Shown here: in pieces, positions 1-9,600 of the stretch | How the letters are laid out: every line of letters begins with the position of its first letter | Position numbering within the stretch: the first letter of the stretch is position 1 | Origin: UBA7957 sp965222695 | GTDB taxonomy: Bacteria; Pseudomonadota; Gammaproteobacteria; Granulosicoccales; Granulosicoccaceae | DNA length: 64,000 nucleotides | Direction: 5' to 3' | Assembly (NCBI GenBank): GCA_965222695.1 | Contig: OZ244967.1 | Location: forward strand, 4,340,001 to 4,404,000 | Translations under genes and position numbers: made by a program | Notes under the pieces: model-generated | The model's input: only the letters and a program-made list of their open reading frames with translations | What the model was told of the DNA's origin: nothing | Database searches by the model: none

Positions 1-766
1 CCTTCCAGAAAACGGCAATCTCGCGTTCTTTCTGTGCGTATTCCTGTTCTGTGAGCATTTCAGACAATCGTGCTTCAAAAACACAGTCATTTAGTGACTC
101 GACAAAAAACACTGTTGGGTCACTGGCAAACCACATGGCAAAGTGAATCACTTCCGGATTGTTTTTATCTCTTTCCACCGTATGCGGATATTTTTGGAAA
201 AAGGGCGTGGCTGTTACTGAATCTTGATTTACAACAATATGTCCAATCGTCACTCGCACAACCTTCAAGAATTGAAAGCTTAAGGACAAAGTTGCATTTT
301 CCACTCCCTCGGGCAATACAACTTCAATATGGGCATAGCGGTGCGCATGCGTCTCATCATGGACAAAAGTAAAAAACGGCCCGCGCTCCGGAATACGGTG
401 AAAACTGACATGCTCTGCCAAGGATTCAAGGTAGCCTTTGTATTTTTTAATGACCTCGGCAATGTCACCCTCAAGCACCAGTCGTCGGAAGTTTGCAATG
501 AGACGGCTCAATGTGCTTTTATCTCTATAGACACCGGGCAACTCATTACCAAAGACGTCTTCCACTCCAATGCCAATATGCATGAGAAGTTTTTCTAAAT
601 TATGTTCGTCAATGCGCGTTGTACCGGAAAGCCAGTTCCTGAGAGTTCTGTCGCTCACTTCCAGGTATTCCGGCGCAAAAACCTCTTGGGAGATGCCGCG
701 CTTTTTTAAGACGTCTTTAATCTTCCTAGCTCCTTCAGGCGGCAGGATAAAACCGGTCTTTGGCAT
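1..766 (-). CDS. XRE-like transcriptional regulator, 3' end cut by the window edge
   Basis: The minus strand is open from an ATG at 764-766 to the left edge: 255 codons without a stop, checked base by base. Residues about 12-70 look like a phage-repressor-type helix-turn-helix, with a first helix near KIKDVLKKRGIS and a recognition-helix-like stretch VSDRTLRNWLSG, followed by a leucine-rich helix. The remainder (about 80-255) is a mixed alpha/beta domain rich in Val, Phe and His that I do not recognise and that continues off the window. The inferred role is DNA-binding regulation of an island function. It lies about 160 bp downstream of the SorC-like gene on the same strand. The C-terminal length and ligand are unknown. 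Confidence 0.7.
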   Translation of the reverse strand, partial: MPKTGFILPPEGARKIKDVLKKRGISQEVFAPEYLEVSDRTLRNWLSGTTRIDEHNLEKLLMHIGIGVEDVFGNELPGVYRDKSTLSRLIANFRRLVLEGDIAEVIKKYKGYLESLAEHVSFHRIPERGPFFTFVHDETHAHRYAHIEVVLPEGVENATLSLSFQFLKVVRVTIGHIVVNQDSVTATPFFQKYPHTVERDKNNPEVIHFAMWFASDPTVFFVESLNDCVFEARLSEMLTEQEYAQKEREIAVFWK

Positions 767-927
767 AGGTATTCCTCTTATTGTTCGTTTGTCACTAGTG
801 TACGGATATCCGGCAAAGACGCACGGAAAGGATGTGTGAAAGAGTGGGGGTTCTTTCCGGATGCAGGGCTACTTTACAAGAGGTGTATGTACTGTGGGTG
901 GGCAGAATTGTTCGGCGGGTGGACAGA

Positions 928-2055
928 TTACGCTAGCACTGCCTCTGCAAGTCTGTAGTCACACAAGAGCACATTAATGATTTTTTGCTCCAGGGCTTTT
1001 TTGAGAACCTGGGCTTTTTGAATGCCGGTTGCTATTACGATCGTGCCATTGATTTTAGCATTAGGTGCCGCCGCTCTATGCGCAAGCGCACGTATTTGGT
1101 CATATGTGATGTTATTCGACTTTTTCTCATAGTCTCGAAACTTCTTAGCCTCTGTCAGAACTGTAGGTGTGTTTTTTACAAGAATGGCTCCGGCCATATC
1201 GCCAACAATGTTATCAAAGGAAACATCAATCTTTGCCTTCTTAAGAAAGGCCTTTGTTTCTTGTTCAGTAAGTCCAAACGGTCGTTTGTAGCGAGACAAG
1301 GAACATACCATTGTGTCCATGTGATGAATGAAACCACGATCACCAAAAACTTGCGTATAGTTGCGCGAAACGTTTAGAACCTCTTCGTAGACTGCTTCTG
1401 GAAGGTCTCTGTAAGAAGGAATATTGGTTAAATCTGGAACCAGGTCGGGGTCTTGATCTGAAATGAGTCGGGTAAGGCGTTTAGCAAGTAGTGAGGCATT
1501 GTAAATGCCAATGTCTGTACTGATGTTTGCGTTTGTTTCAAAGAGGTTGTAGATGTCAGCAGACAACGGAAAAAAGCGGGCAGTGGTTTTCTGATGGTCT
1601 GAAATCCGAAAGTCATTCAAGTGTTTAAGCAATGCAGCAATTGTATGCCCAGGTGCAAGGCCTACAAACTGCGTGTGTTTTAAAAACTCCAGAAGATAAT
1701 TTACATCGTCTCTGAACGCTTCTTCGCGCATGGCGTCAAAGTCAAACTTACTCACACGTACGTGTCTCAATGAGCCCGTGTAGCGCGTTCTTAGTTCAGC
1801 GGCAAGGTCGTCATACGATTCATCAATACGGAATTTTTCAGGAATGAGATCACGATGAACGCGAAACGTGCGTTCCACTAAACCCGAGGCTTCAGCACGT
1901 TTCACAAGCTTAGACACGTAGCCGCTCGTAAAAGACTTATCCAGGCCGAGGCCGAGGTGCTGCGCTAAAGTCTCGCAGATTTGCGCTTGCGACTGTCCTC
2001 TGCCAAGGAGTTGGGCAACGATGGCAACTTTGTATTCAGTGGAGGATTGCGACAT
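928..2055 (-). CDS. SorC/DeoR-family transcriptional regulator
   Basis: This 375-residue protein has an N-terminal winged-HTH-like region (residues about 5-65, including SQAQICETLAQ and TSGYVSKLVKRAEASGLV) and a long C-terminal SorC-type sugar-binding domain. The LAPGHTIAALL stretch near residue 134 matches the phosphosugar loop of that fold. The closing segment, ATGIQKAQVLKKALEQ followed by INVLLCDYRLAEAVL, is the usual SorC ending. Family members sense phosphorylated sugars and regulate neighbouring catabolic operons, but no sugar genes are visible here, so the gene is an orphan regulator of unknown target. It diverges from the small zinc-ribbon gene at 2242, and the 186-bp gap between them probably carries both promoters. 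A typical Shine-Dalgarno is not obvious at the chosen ATG. Confidence 0.72.
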   Translation of the reverse strand: MSQSSTEYKVAIVAQLLGRGQSQAQICETLAQHLGLGLDKSFTSGYVSKLVKRAEASGLVERTFRVHRDLIPEKFRIDESYDDLAAELRTRYTGSLRHVRVSKFDFDAMREEAFRDDVNYLLEFLKHTQFVGLAPGHTIAALLKHLNDFRISDHQKTTARFFPLSADIYNLFETNANISTDIGIYNASLLAKRLTRLISDQDPDLVPDLTNIPSYRDLPEAVYEEVLNVSRNYTQVFGDRGFIHHMDTMVCSLSRYKRPFGLTEQETKAFLKKAKIDVSFDNIVGDMAGAILVKNTPTVLTEAKKFRDYEKKSNNITYDQIRALAHRAAAPNAKINGTIVIATGIQKAQVLKKALEQKIINVLLCDYRLAEAVLA

Positions 2056-2241
2056 ACGTAATACACATCATTTACTGCTTTTTTTGTATGTATATCACAC
2101 AATGGCGCGGCAAAGTTTACTATTCTGTAATGAAGGATAATTCCTTCCAATGATGACGGATATTGATTTTAAATCTCTCGTCGTCTATATTCCCTTCAAA
2201 AACAACTGATTATTTGCGAAATCAAATTTCTGGGGGGAGAG

Positions 2242-2598
2242 ATGATGCCGATAGATTGTCCGCATTGCAAAAATCACCTGTGTGTAGAGCTTAAGTGCCC
2301 ATCACCTGAAAGAAACACAGAACTACTGTCGTGGATTACACAGTACGCCAAAAAGCACGGTGTGTCACAGTCACTCCTCAGTAACCGAAGTGATTTCTCG
2401 CGTTCACGAATCAGTGAATACTTCAAATGGTCGCGGACACAACCAGAGACAAATCCAACAGTCACACTGGATTCGTTTCTACGCCTAAGCACGGCTGTTA
2501 ATGAAAATCTCATTGTGTCATTTTCTAGGCGGCCAATCCAGCAAATGAAATGTCCACTCACAGGACAAGATTGTCCACCCGGAGGACAATCTGATTAG
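2242..2598 (+). CDS. Small zinc-ribbon / helix-turn-helix protein
   Basis: This 118-residue protein starts with a CPHC knuckle and a further Cys near residue 19, and ends with two more Cys (CPLTGQDCPPGG), so a small metal site is possible. Residues about 30-90 look like an XRE-type HTH: TQYAKKHGVSQSLLSN, then SRSRISEYFKWSR. A very strong purine tract (GGGGGGAGAG) touches the first ATG, and a second in-frame ATG at 2245 has better spacing, so translation may begin there. It is divergent from the SorC-like regulator. It is probably a small island regulator; its operator and target are unknown. Confidence 0.55.
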   Translation: MMPIDCPHCKNHLCVELKCPSPERNTELLSWITQYAKKHGVSQSLLSNRSDFSRSRISEYFKWSRTQPETNPTVTLDSFLRLSTAVNENLIVSFSRRPIQQMKCPLTGQDCPPGGQSD

Positions 2599-2735
2599 TT
2601 ATATTAGTTAATACAATTTAGCAAGGCATATAATACAAGCGTGAATTGACGTATTTGTATGCTGTGATAATCTGGATAGACAGGTGGTTGCCAACACTAT
2701 TGGCTAATTGTAGTAATCAATTTTAATAGAAAAAC

Positions 2736-3458
2736 ATGAGAGGTTTTGTATTCATGGCGATAGTTGCAGTATCGTTCACTGGATGTGATTTGATGCAAGA
2801 ATCGACTATATCGAAATCTATAGTTGATGATCACAAAGAATCAAGTAGTCGAGAGATATCAGGTAACTCAGACTATGTAAAGCCTGAAGGGTGGGTAACT
2901 GTACAATCAGCTGAATACCCGTTTGCCATTGATATTCCTAATGACAACTGGTTTGTTGATGTTAACTCATGTAATTGTGGTGACAATGAAGGTATTGAAA
3001 TAAAATCATCTGATAGAAAAATTCGTTTAGCATTTGATGTCCAAAAACAAATAGGGCGTTGCAAATCTGTAATACCATATAGCGCAAAAAAATTTGTGAT
3101 GAAAAAATATGATGTCAACGATCCTAAAGATATCAAACGTCTTGTGTATGATGAGGGGCTAGATGTTGATGATTGTTCTCATGTTGTTGAGATTCCTTAT
3201 GAAGAGCGTCTGAAAGAATTAGAACGCAATGATAATTACGTAGAACAATATGGAGAAGTATTTAAATACTTTAAGGCGGTAACATATACAGCAAATGATA
3301 GAGAGAAAAAAATTGATGATCCCTATTTTATTAATACTCTTACGGATGAAACAATTAGATCTGATGATAATACAATTATGACCAGAATAGAACCTCAAAC
3401 CCCAGAAAACATTGAACTCGTTAAAACCATCATCAAATCTTTTCGTATAACCAAATAA
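2736..3458 (+). CDS. Putative lipoprotein of unknown function
   Basis: This is a 240-residue exported protein. The first 17 residues form a short lipoprotein signal ending in the lipobox-like FTGC, so Cys17 would be lipidated. The mature part is acidic and soluble, with a Cys pair (NSCNCGDNEG) and another Cys near residue 148. I do not recognise the fold. A second ATG at 2754 has a better-placed AGAGG upstream but would lose the charged n-region, so the longer start is preferred. It precedes the large secreted CARDB protein on the same strand (115-bp gap) and may be part of the same surface module. Codon use is AT-rich. Confidence 0.55.
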   Translation: MRGFVFMAIVAVSFTGCDLMQESTISKSIVDDHKESSSREISGNSDYVKPEGWVTVQSAEYPFAIDIPNDNWFVDVNSCNCGDNEGIEIKSSDRKIRLAFDVQKQIGRCKSVIPYSAKKFVMKKYDVNDPKDIKRLVYDEGLDVDDCSHVVEIPYEERLKELERNDNYVEQYGEVFKYFKAVTYTANDREKKIDDPYFINTLTDETIRSDDNTIMTRIEPQTPENIELVKTIIKSFRITK

Positions 3459-3572
3459 TCAGATATCTCCTTAGAGCATACAACCTCCTGCTATGTGTTC
3501 TGTAGGAAGAAAGCCTGAGTAAAAAATTGAATCAGATAGTTGTTTAAAAACTTTACAATAGGAGTGATACTT

Positions 3573-6416
3573 ATGTATCTCACTAGGTTATTATTTGCAA
3601 CAAGTATGTTGTTTTCAGGTGTGCTCTACGCCGATATTCCAAAAATTCCAAGCGTGGGATATGTGGAAGTCAACGGTGAGTTTGTTGATGTCAGTTTCTA
3701 TTTAACACAGGATGAAGTTGATAGTCTGCAAACTAACTTTGACGATTTAAGCGAGTTGTACCCATCCGATCGTACATCAAAATTATCACGATTCTTTGAT
3801 TATGCATTAGACATAAATATCATATTTGATAACTGGGATGATGCTAAATTGGAAGAAATACGCGCTGGAAATTTAGAGCAAGATATTAATGAGCTTTGGA
3901 AGTCTCGTGTTTATGATAATGGTGTTGTTGTGCGTGAAGATGTCACATGGCAATTCAATCAGGCTGGTCTCAATCCAGGTACTGAGATTTTTGTCAGAGA
4001 CGAGACAACAGGGTCAAAATATTCTGCTCTGGTTATGCGTGCACATAATCTTGAAGCGCTAAAGTGGTACACAATTCGGTTTGAATTTACCGAGTTAATA
4101 CCGGATAACACCGATGTAACAATCAATGTCACTGCTATGCGCGATGAACAGGGTCTTTACCTTAGTATTCCAGCATTAGAGGATACGCAATGGGCAGATC
4201 CACTCGCTTTAGGCAGTGAATTAGTATCTGCAATGCATGGTGAGTCTGTTGGGCACGCTGTAGAGATAGCTCTGTTAACCATGGAGAATTACGGCGTAAT
4301 CCAAGAGGGTATTTATACACAAGCTTTCTTGACTATCTTTGGTCAAAATGCGGGTGTGTGGCAGATTACTGACAACTTTAAAGCACTTGCTGTTTCCATT
4401 GGCAAAGGCCTTTATAATGCAACTTACGGTCTGGCTGTTGGTATGGCGGCAACTTTGAATGCTGCAGAACATACTCCTTATGGAGATGCTAAGACATTTA
4501 ATGCAATTAATGTAAGTAATGGTTCCGGTCTTATGTGCTGGAGTGATTTTTATCCAAATGGATCACCAGATGCATGTCAATCACCGGTAATATCTTCTAA
4601 TCCACCACCCGCTGATGCTGGTGCAAATGCAGGTGAGGCAATTGTGTTGAATGGTTCATCTGGAAACCAAAACCAAGACACCTCCGGCTCCGGAGATACC
4701 AACCTCTCCATCCAACAATTCCGCATCAAAGAAGACGGTGGCTCCTACCAAAGAGAACTCAATCTCTCCCTAGAAACCTGCGAAAGCACGTATATCGAAG
4801 GAGAACTTGAATTGAGAAACAAGTCCAGTAGTAGTGCAGATAATATCGTCATTGACTATAGGGTTGAAGATCAGGACAAGAACTTTGATACAGATGATCC
4901 CAAGATCGACGATGATGAAGAAGTAAGCATTGGTGGTGATGAAACCATTACAAAGCATATGGGCAGATCACGCATCACTGCACGATGTGACGGTACAGGT
5001 ATCGACATTTTCAAAAAAAGTGGCGGCCTTGCTGAAACAATCCTTGCAGAAGGTGGATACGCAAAAGGCTATTACTTTGTCGAGGTAGAGAATGAAGATA
5101 CAGGAGATGATGATCTCTCAAGTACAAATTCCTACGACGAAGAGTATGGCGTCCTCAATGTAACCATCACAGGTGATCCTAAGTATGCCGATGTCATTGT
5201 ACATTCTTTAGCAAGCGGTACCAACCAACAAGGTCTGCCATGGGGACTAGACTATACCGTAGAAAACGGTGGTCTTGCACCCATTGAACAAACCTTTGGT
5301 GTTGCGCACTATAGAGACGGTGAAATGATCGGTAGTGCAACCATTCCACCTTTGGGTGTAGGTGAGAGCTTTACTGCACAAGTAACAGGCACAGAAATAT
5401 CACCTGGTACTAAGCAGATCCAAGCCATCTATGAAGACCCTGATCCATTTACAGACTTTTCAGATCAGAATAACCATAGTAACTTTGGCACCCTCACAGT
5501 AAACCCAATCCTCTACAACCTCAAACTTCACTCACTAACAGGTGGTACAACACGAGAAGGAGATACCTGGACACTTCAATTTACAATCGACAATGAAGGT
5601 GAGACATTGCCAGCTGACATTGCCCTCAAAGTAATGCTTGGCTCTACACGTCTCCCCAACATTGAGATTCAAAGAGAAACTCTCCCAGGCTATACATCCA
5701 AAACATTCCAGGTCTCAGGCACAGGCCCAACACCTGGTACGTATACACTGGATGTACGCTTTGAAGGTAGCAGTCATTTCACAGAAACAAATGTCAATGA
5801 CAATATCACGCAGAGCACTCTCACAGTTAACCACCTCCCGCAGAAACCAACAGGCCACGTCTCAACCTACAACTGCTCTCAGATCAAAGGCACTGCCTCT
5901 GATCCCAATGGTGCAGGGCCTGTCTCTGTAGATATTTACAGAGACAACGTGAAAAAAGCTACGCTCAGTGCTAATACTTCTTTTACCTACAACCTTGGTT
6001 GGCAGGAAAATGACAGTACAACGCACACGTGGAAAGCAATTGCACGTGATGACCATAAAGGCGGTGATGCCGGTGATACAACACTTAAACAATTCTCAAT
6101 GAAGTGCAACAACACCATGCCATCAGGCTGGCTTGAGCATGCAACTCGCACCTCTGTTCATGGCTGGGGTTGGGATCCTAACAGACCCAATAACCCCATA
6201 AACATCCATGTCTATACAGAATGGGGTTACAGAGGCGGTGGCAATGCACCACACTACAGAGGCGATCTGCCAGGCAATAAGAAGCATGCCTTCAATATCA
6301 CTACAGATGACCTCTGCTGGGGCATTACCGATGGTTGGGCTAATGTGAAAGTTGCCTTCCTAGACGCCCTCTCAGGTCATACATGGAGTAATACGCTTAA
6401 TCTTCCATGTAACTGA
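3573..6416 (+). CDS. Large secreted protein with CARDB-like repeats
   Basis: The start is chosen at the ATG at 3573 because AGGAG lies 8-9 bp upstream; an upstream TTG at 3540 is less likely. The product is about 947 residues. It has a signal peptide (MYLTRLLFATSMLFSG, cut near YA/D), an unrecognised N-terminal half, a linker near residue 350-375, and then two consecutive CARDB-like beta-sandwich repeats (about residues 535-645 and 650-755). An Ig-like domain with a Cys pair follows, and a C-terminal domain ends at PCN. CARDB repeats are common in extracellular adhesion or enzyme-anchoring proteins. From about 4670 on, codons become much richer in C at third positions than in the first third, suggesting a mosaic gene. 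Function unknown. Confidence 0.65.
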   Translation: MYLTRLLFATSMLFSGVLYADIPKIPSVGYVEVNGEFVDVSFYLTQDEVDSLQTNFDDLSELYPSDRTSKLSRFFDYALDINIIFDNWDDAKLEEIRAGNLEQDINELWKSRVYDNGVVVREDVTWQFNQAGLNPGTEIFVRDETTGSKYSALVMRAHNLEALKWYTIRFEFTELIPDNTDVTINVTAMRDEQGLYLSIPALEDTQWADPLALGSELVSAMHGESVGHAVEIALLTMENYGVIQEGIYTQAFLTIFGQNAGVWQITDNFKALAVSIGKGLYNATYGLAVGMAATLNAAEHTPYGDAKTFNAINVSNGSGLMCWSDFYPNGSPDACQSPVISSNPPPADAGANAGEAIVLNGSSGNQNQDTSGSGDTNLSIQQFRIKEDGGSYQRELNLSLETCESTYIEGELELRNKSSSSADNIVIDYRVEDQDKNFDTDDPKIDDDEEVSIGGDETITKHMGRSRITARCDGTGIDIFKKSGGLAETILAEGGYAKGYYFVEVENEDTGDDDLSSTNSYDEEYGVLNVTITGDPKYADVIVHSLASGTNQQGLPWGLDYTVENGGLAPIEQTFGVAHYRDGEMIGSATIPPLGVGESFTAQVTGTEISPGTKQIQAIYEDPDPFTDFSDQNNHSNFGTLTVNPILYNLKLHSLTGGTTREGDTWTLQFTIDNEGETLPADIALKVMLGSTRLPNIEIQRETLPGYTSKTFQVSGTGPTPGTYTLDVRFEGSSHFTETNVNDNITQSTLTVNHLPQKPTGHVSTYNCSQIKGTASDPNGAGPVSVDIYRDNVKKATLSANTSFTYNLGWQENDSTTHTWKAIARDDHKGGDAGDTTLKQFSMKCNNTMPSGWLEHATRTSVHGWGWDPNRPNNPINIHVYTEWGYRGGGNAPHYRGDLPGNKKHAFNITTDDLCWGITDGWANVKVAFLDALSGHTWSNTLNLPCN

Positions 6417-6452
6417 TCCTATCTAATCCATACCATGCTAATTGGTTTGGTA

Positions 6453-6479
6453 GCCCTTGCAGTACTATACTGCAGGGGC
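6453..6479 (+). terminator. Strong hairpin after the CARDB gene
   Basis: A 12-bp stem (one G-T wobble) with a 3-nt CTA loop lies 36 bp after the stop codon at 6416. The following bases contain only a weak T tract (CGTTCTATTT), so it may be a terminator or a 3'-stabilising hairpin. The rest of the 6417-6638 gap is AT-rich and probably holds the promoter of the next gene. Confidence 0.5.
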
Positions 6480-6638
6480 CGTTCTATTTGCGAAGCAAAG
6501 CAACAGGCTGGCTTGATTCCGATCAATATTACCATTTGATTTCACCGGCAGTGTTAGGCAGTATATTTTTTCTAGTAACGGCGATATATACAACTAATGA
6601 TATAATGATTCAGTGCATAAATATTCGACCGAATCGCT

Positions 6639-9600
6639 ATGACTGAACAAAATAAAAATCAAGGATCACTGCCTGAAATAGAAAGAGCAAGCCTAAATGA
6701 TAGGGAGAAGCAACTTAGCAACCCGTTTTCAACGGGAGGCGGTGGGCCTCATTTTGAGAGCAATATCCAGGCATCTTTTGTACTACTGATGCTAACTGGT
6801 GGGTGTGTGCCATGTCTTCCATGTCACCCAATCAAAAAAATAAAAGTACAAGGGAGATTTGCCGGTTTCCAAACAGATGACGTTATTGTGTTTACGCAGG
6901 GGAACAGCAACGACGAATGCCACAAATTACTTGGGCAGATCAAACACAGCATTAAGATCACCAATAACAATTCAGTTTTTAGCGATGTTATTTTTTCAGC
7001 ATGGAAAGACTTTAATAATCCCGAAATTTTTACCCAAGGGAAGGATGTACTTGCACTAATTACCGGGCCACTCAGTGCCACTGATACATATGACGTACGA
7101 ACTATCCTTGAATGGGCACGCGATGCTGAAAACGCAAGCGAGTTATTTGAGAAAGTCGAAAAAACACACTTTAGCAGTGACACCAAGCGCAAAAGACTTG
7201 ATGCTTTTCGCACGAATATCAAAAAAGCGGCCGGTAATAATGACGTGTCCGATGATGAGGTGTTTGAATTTCTCAAACATTTTCATCTCGTTGGATACGA
7301 CTTAGACATTAAAAGCGGCGTTACACTGGCACTATTGCATTCATTAATTGGCCAATACAGTCATAATGACGTGTGGTCAATTTGGGGTAAATTGATCCAT
7401 GAAGTCCAGTCTGCGAATCAAAACGCAGGGACGATTTCTCTCGATAATATTTCGGATGAAATCCGGGCACATTTTCGTGAGCGCAAACGTGAAACAATGC
7501 CACCGGAGTTTAACACACGCGCTACGCAGAGAGTTCCACAATCAAGTATTAGTCAAGAAAAAGCAGAAACTTTAGTATATGCAGTGTTGCTAGGTGGTTG
7601 GAGAGAAGATAATGAGTCCGATGTCGCGGTTGTCAAATCGTTTGTAGATGATTTTGACTCATGGATGAATAACGCGCGCGATATCCTCCAAGAACCAGAC
7701 AGTCCTCTAATTCTCAAAAATGGCTACTGGAGAGTTATTGATCGAACGGAGTTGTGGGTTAGCCTCGGACCTAGAGTTTTTGATACTCATCTCGATAAAT
7801 TTGAGTCTATAGCAATAAAAGTTCTCAGCGAGATAGACTCTCAATTTGATATGCCTGCTGGGGAACGATATGCAGCAAGCATCTATGGGAAAATCCTCAA
7901 GTTTTCACCCCAGCTGCGAAGAGGGGTTGTTGAGGCCCTTGCATTGCTAGGAAATCGTAGTGATACGTTATCTCACTGTTCTAAAGAAAAGCCTAGCACG
8001 GTTGTTTTTCGCACAATCAATGCGGTATTTGAAAATGCCGATTGGCAACTTTGGGGAAGTCTCAATGATTTATTACCAGAGTTCGCGGAAGCGAGTCCTC
8101 CTGAATTCCTAAATGTCGTTGAGCAGTCACTTAGAGTGACTCCCTGTCCGTTTGATGAACTATTTGCTCAGGAAGGAACTGGATATTTCGGAGGGACGAA
8201 TTATCTCACCGGATTGCTCTGGGCGTTGGAAGGACTTGCCTGGAGTGAGGATTATTTAGTTCGCGTTAGTGTCATGCTGACAGAACTGGCAACTCGCGAT
8301 CCTGGCGGGCAGTGGAGAAACCGGCCTGTTAATTCATTAACTGAAATACTACTGCCATGGTATCCGCAAACTTTAGCGTCATTTGAAAAACGAATCGTTG
8401 TTATTAAGACGATTCAACGGGAAGCCCCGCCTATCGCCTGGAAGTTATTGATCAATTTATTGCCAAACCAATATCAGATTTCTTCGGGTACACACAAGCC
8501 AAAGTGGTGTGATGTTGTTTCTCAAGACTGGGTTCCAAAAGTAACCAACGAAGATTATTGGTTTCAAATTACGGAATACGCAAAACTAACCGTGGAGATG
8601 GCGTGTGATGATTTTATAAGACTCAGTGAATTGGTGAAATTCCTAGATCAATTACCTGAAGAATCGTTTGCAGCAGTTTTAGAACACTTGTCCACTGATT
8701 ACATTACAAATCTTTCGGAAGAGGAGCGGATGCCGCTATGGCTGAACCTTACTGATTTTACACGTAAGCATCGTCGGTTCTCCACTGCGAAATGGGCACT
8801 AAGTGGAAATGAAGTTACCAAGATCGAGACGGTCGCAGAAATTTTGCAACCCCAGAGCTTGGAGGGTCGGTACCAGAGATATTTCAGTAATGAAGATTAT
8901 CAGCTTTATGATGAAAATGGTAATTGGGAAGAGCAGCGTGAAAACTTGGAGGATCAGCGAAATCAAGCTGTTAGAGAAATTTTTGAGGCTAGTAATCTTG
9001 AGGGTGTCATTAATTTCATTGACAGTGTAAAAGCGCCAGAATCAGTTGGTAGGGCTTTAGGAACAGTTGCTGACAATGACATAGATTCTCAACTGCTGCC
9101 TGCGTTTTTAAGCACTGAGAGTGAAAAATATCAAGAGTTTATCAGAGGTTTCGTTTGGTCTCGGTATCAACACCAGGAGTGGCGCTGGGTCGATACATTA
9201 GACAGAACTGATTGGAATGTGCAACAGTCACGTCAATTGCTCGTGTACTTGCCTTTTGATACTCCGACGTGGAAGCGAGTCACTGAATGGTTAAATGATT
9301 CTGAAAGTCTTTACTGGCAATCAGTGCCAGTGGATATTCACCAAGCTGATAGCGATCCATTAATTGCAATTGATAAGTTTCTTGATGTATCTCGACCTCA
9401 TGCCGCAATTCGTTGCCTGTATTATCGACTCTTCAAGAAATATCCTTTGGATATTGATCGTACGGTAAAAGCTTTACTGGATGCTGTAAATAGTCCTGAA
9501 ACAGTAGACAACATGGATGTCTATCATATTCAACAGCTGATTGAAGCATTACAAAATAATTCTGAGACTGATCAAGATGATTTGTTTAGCATTGAATGGG

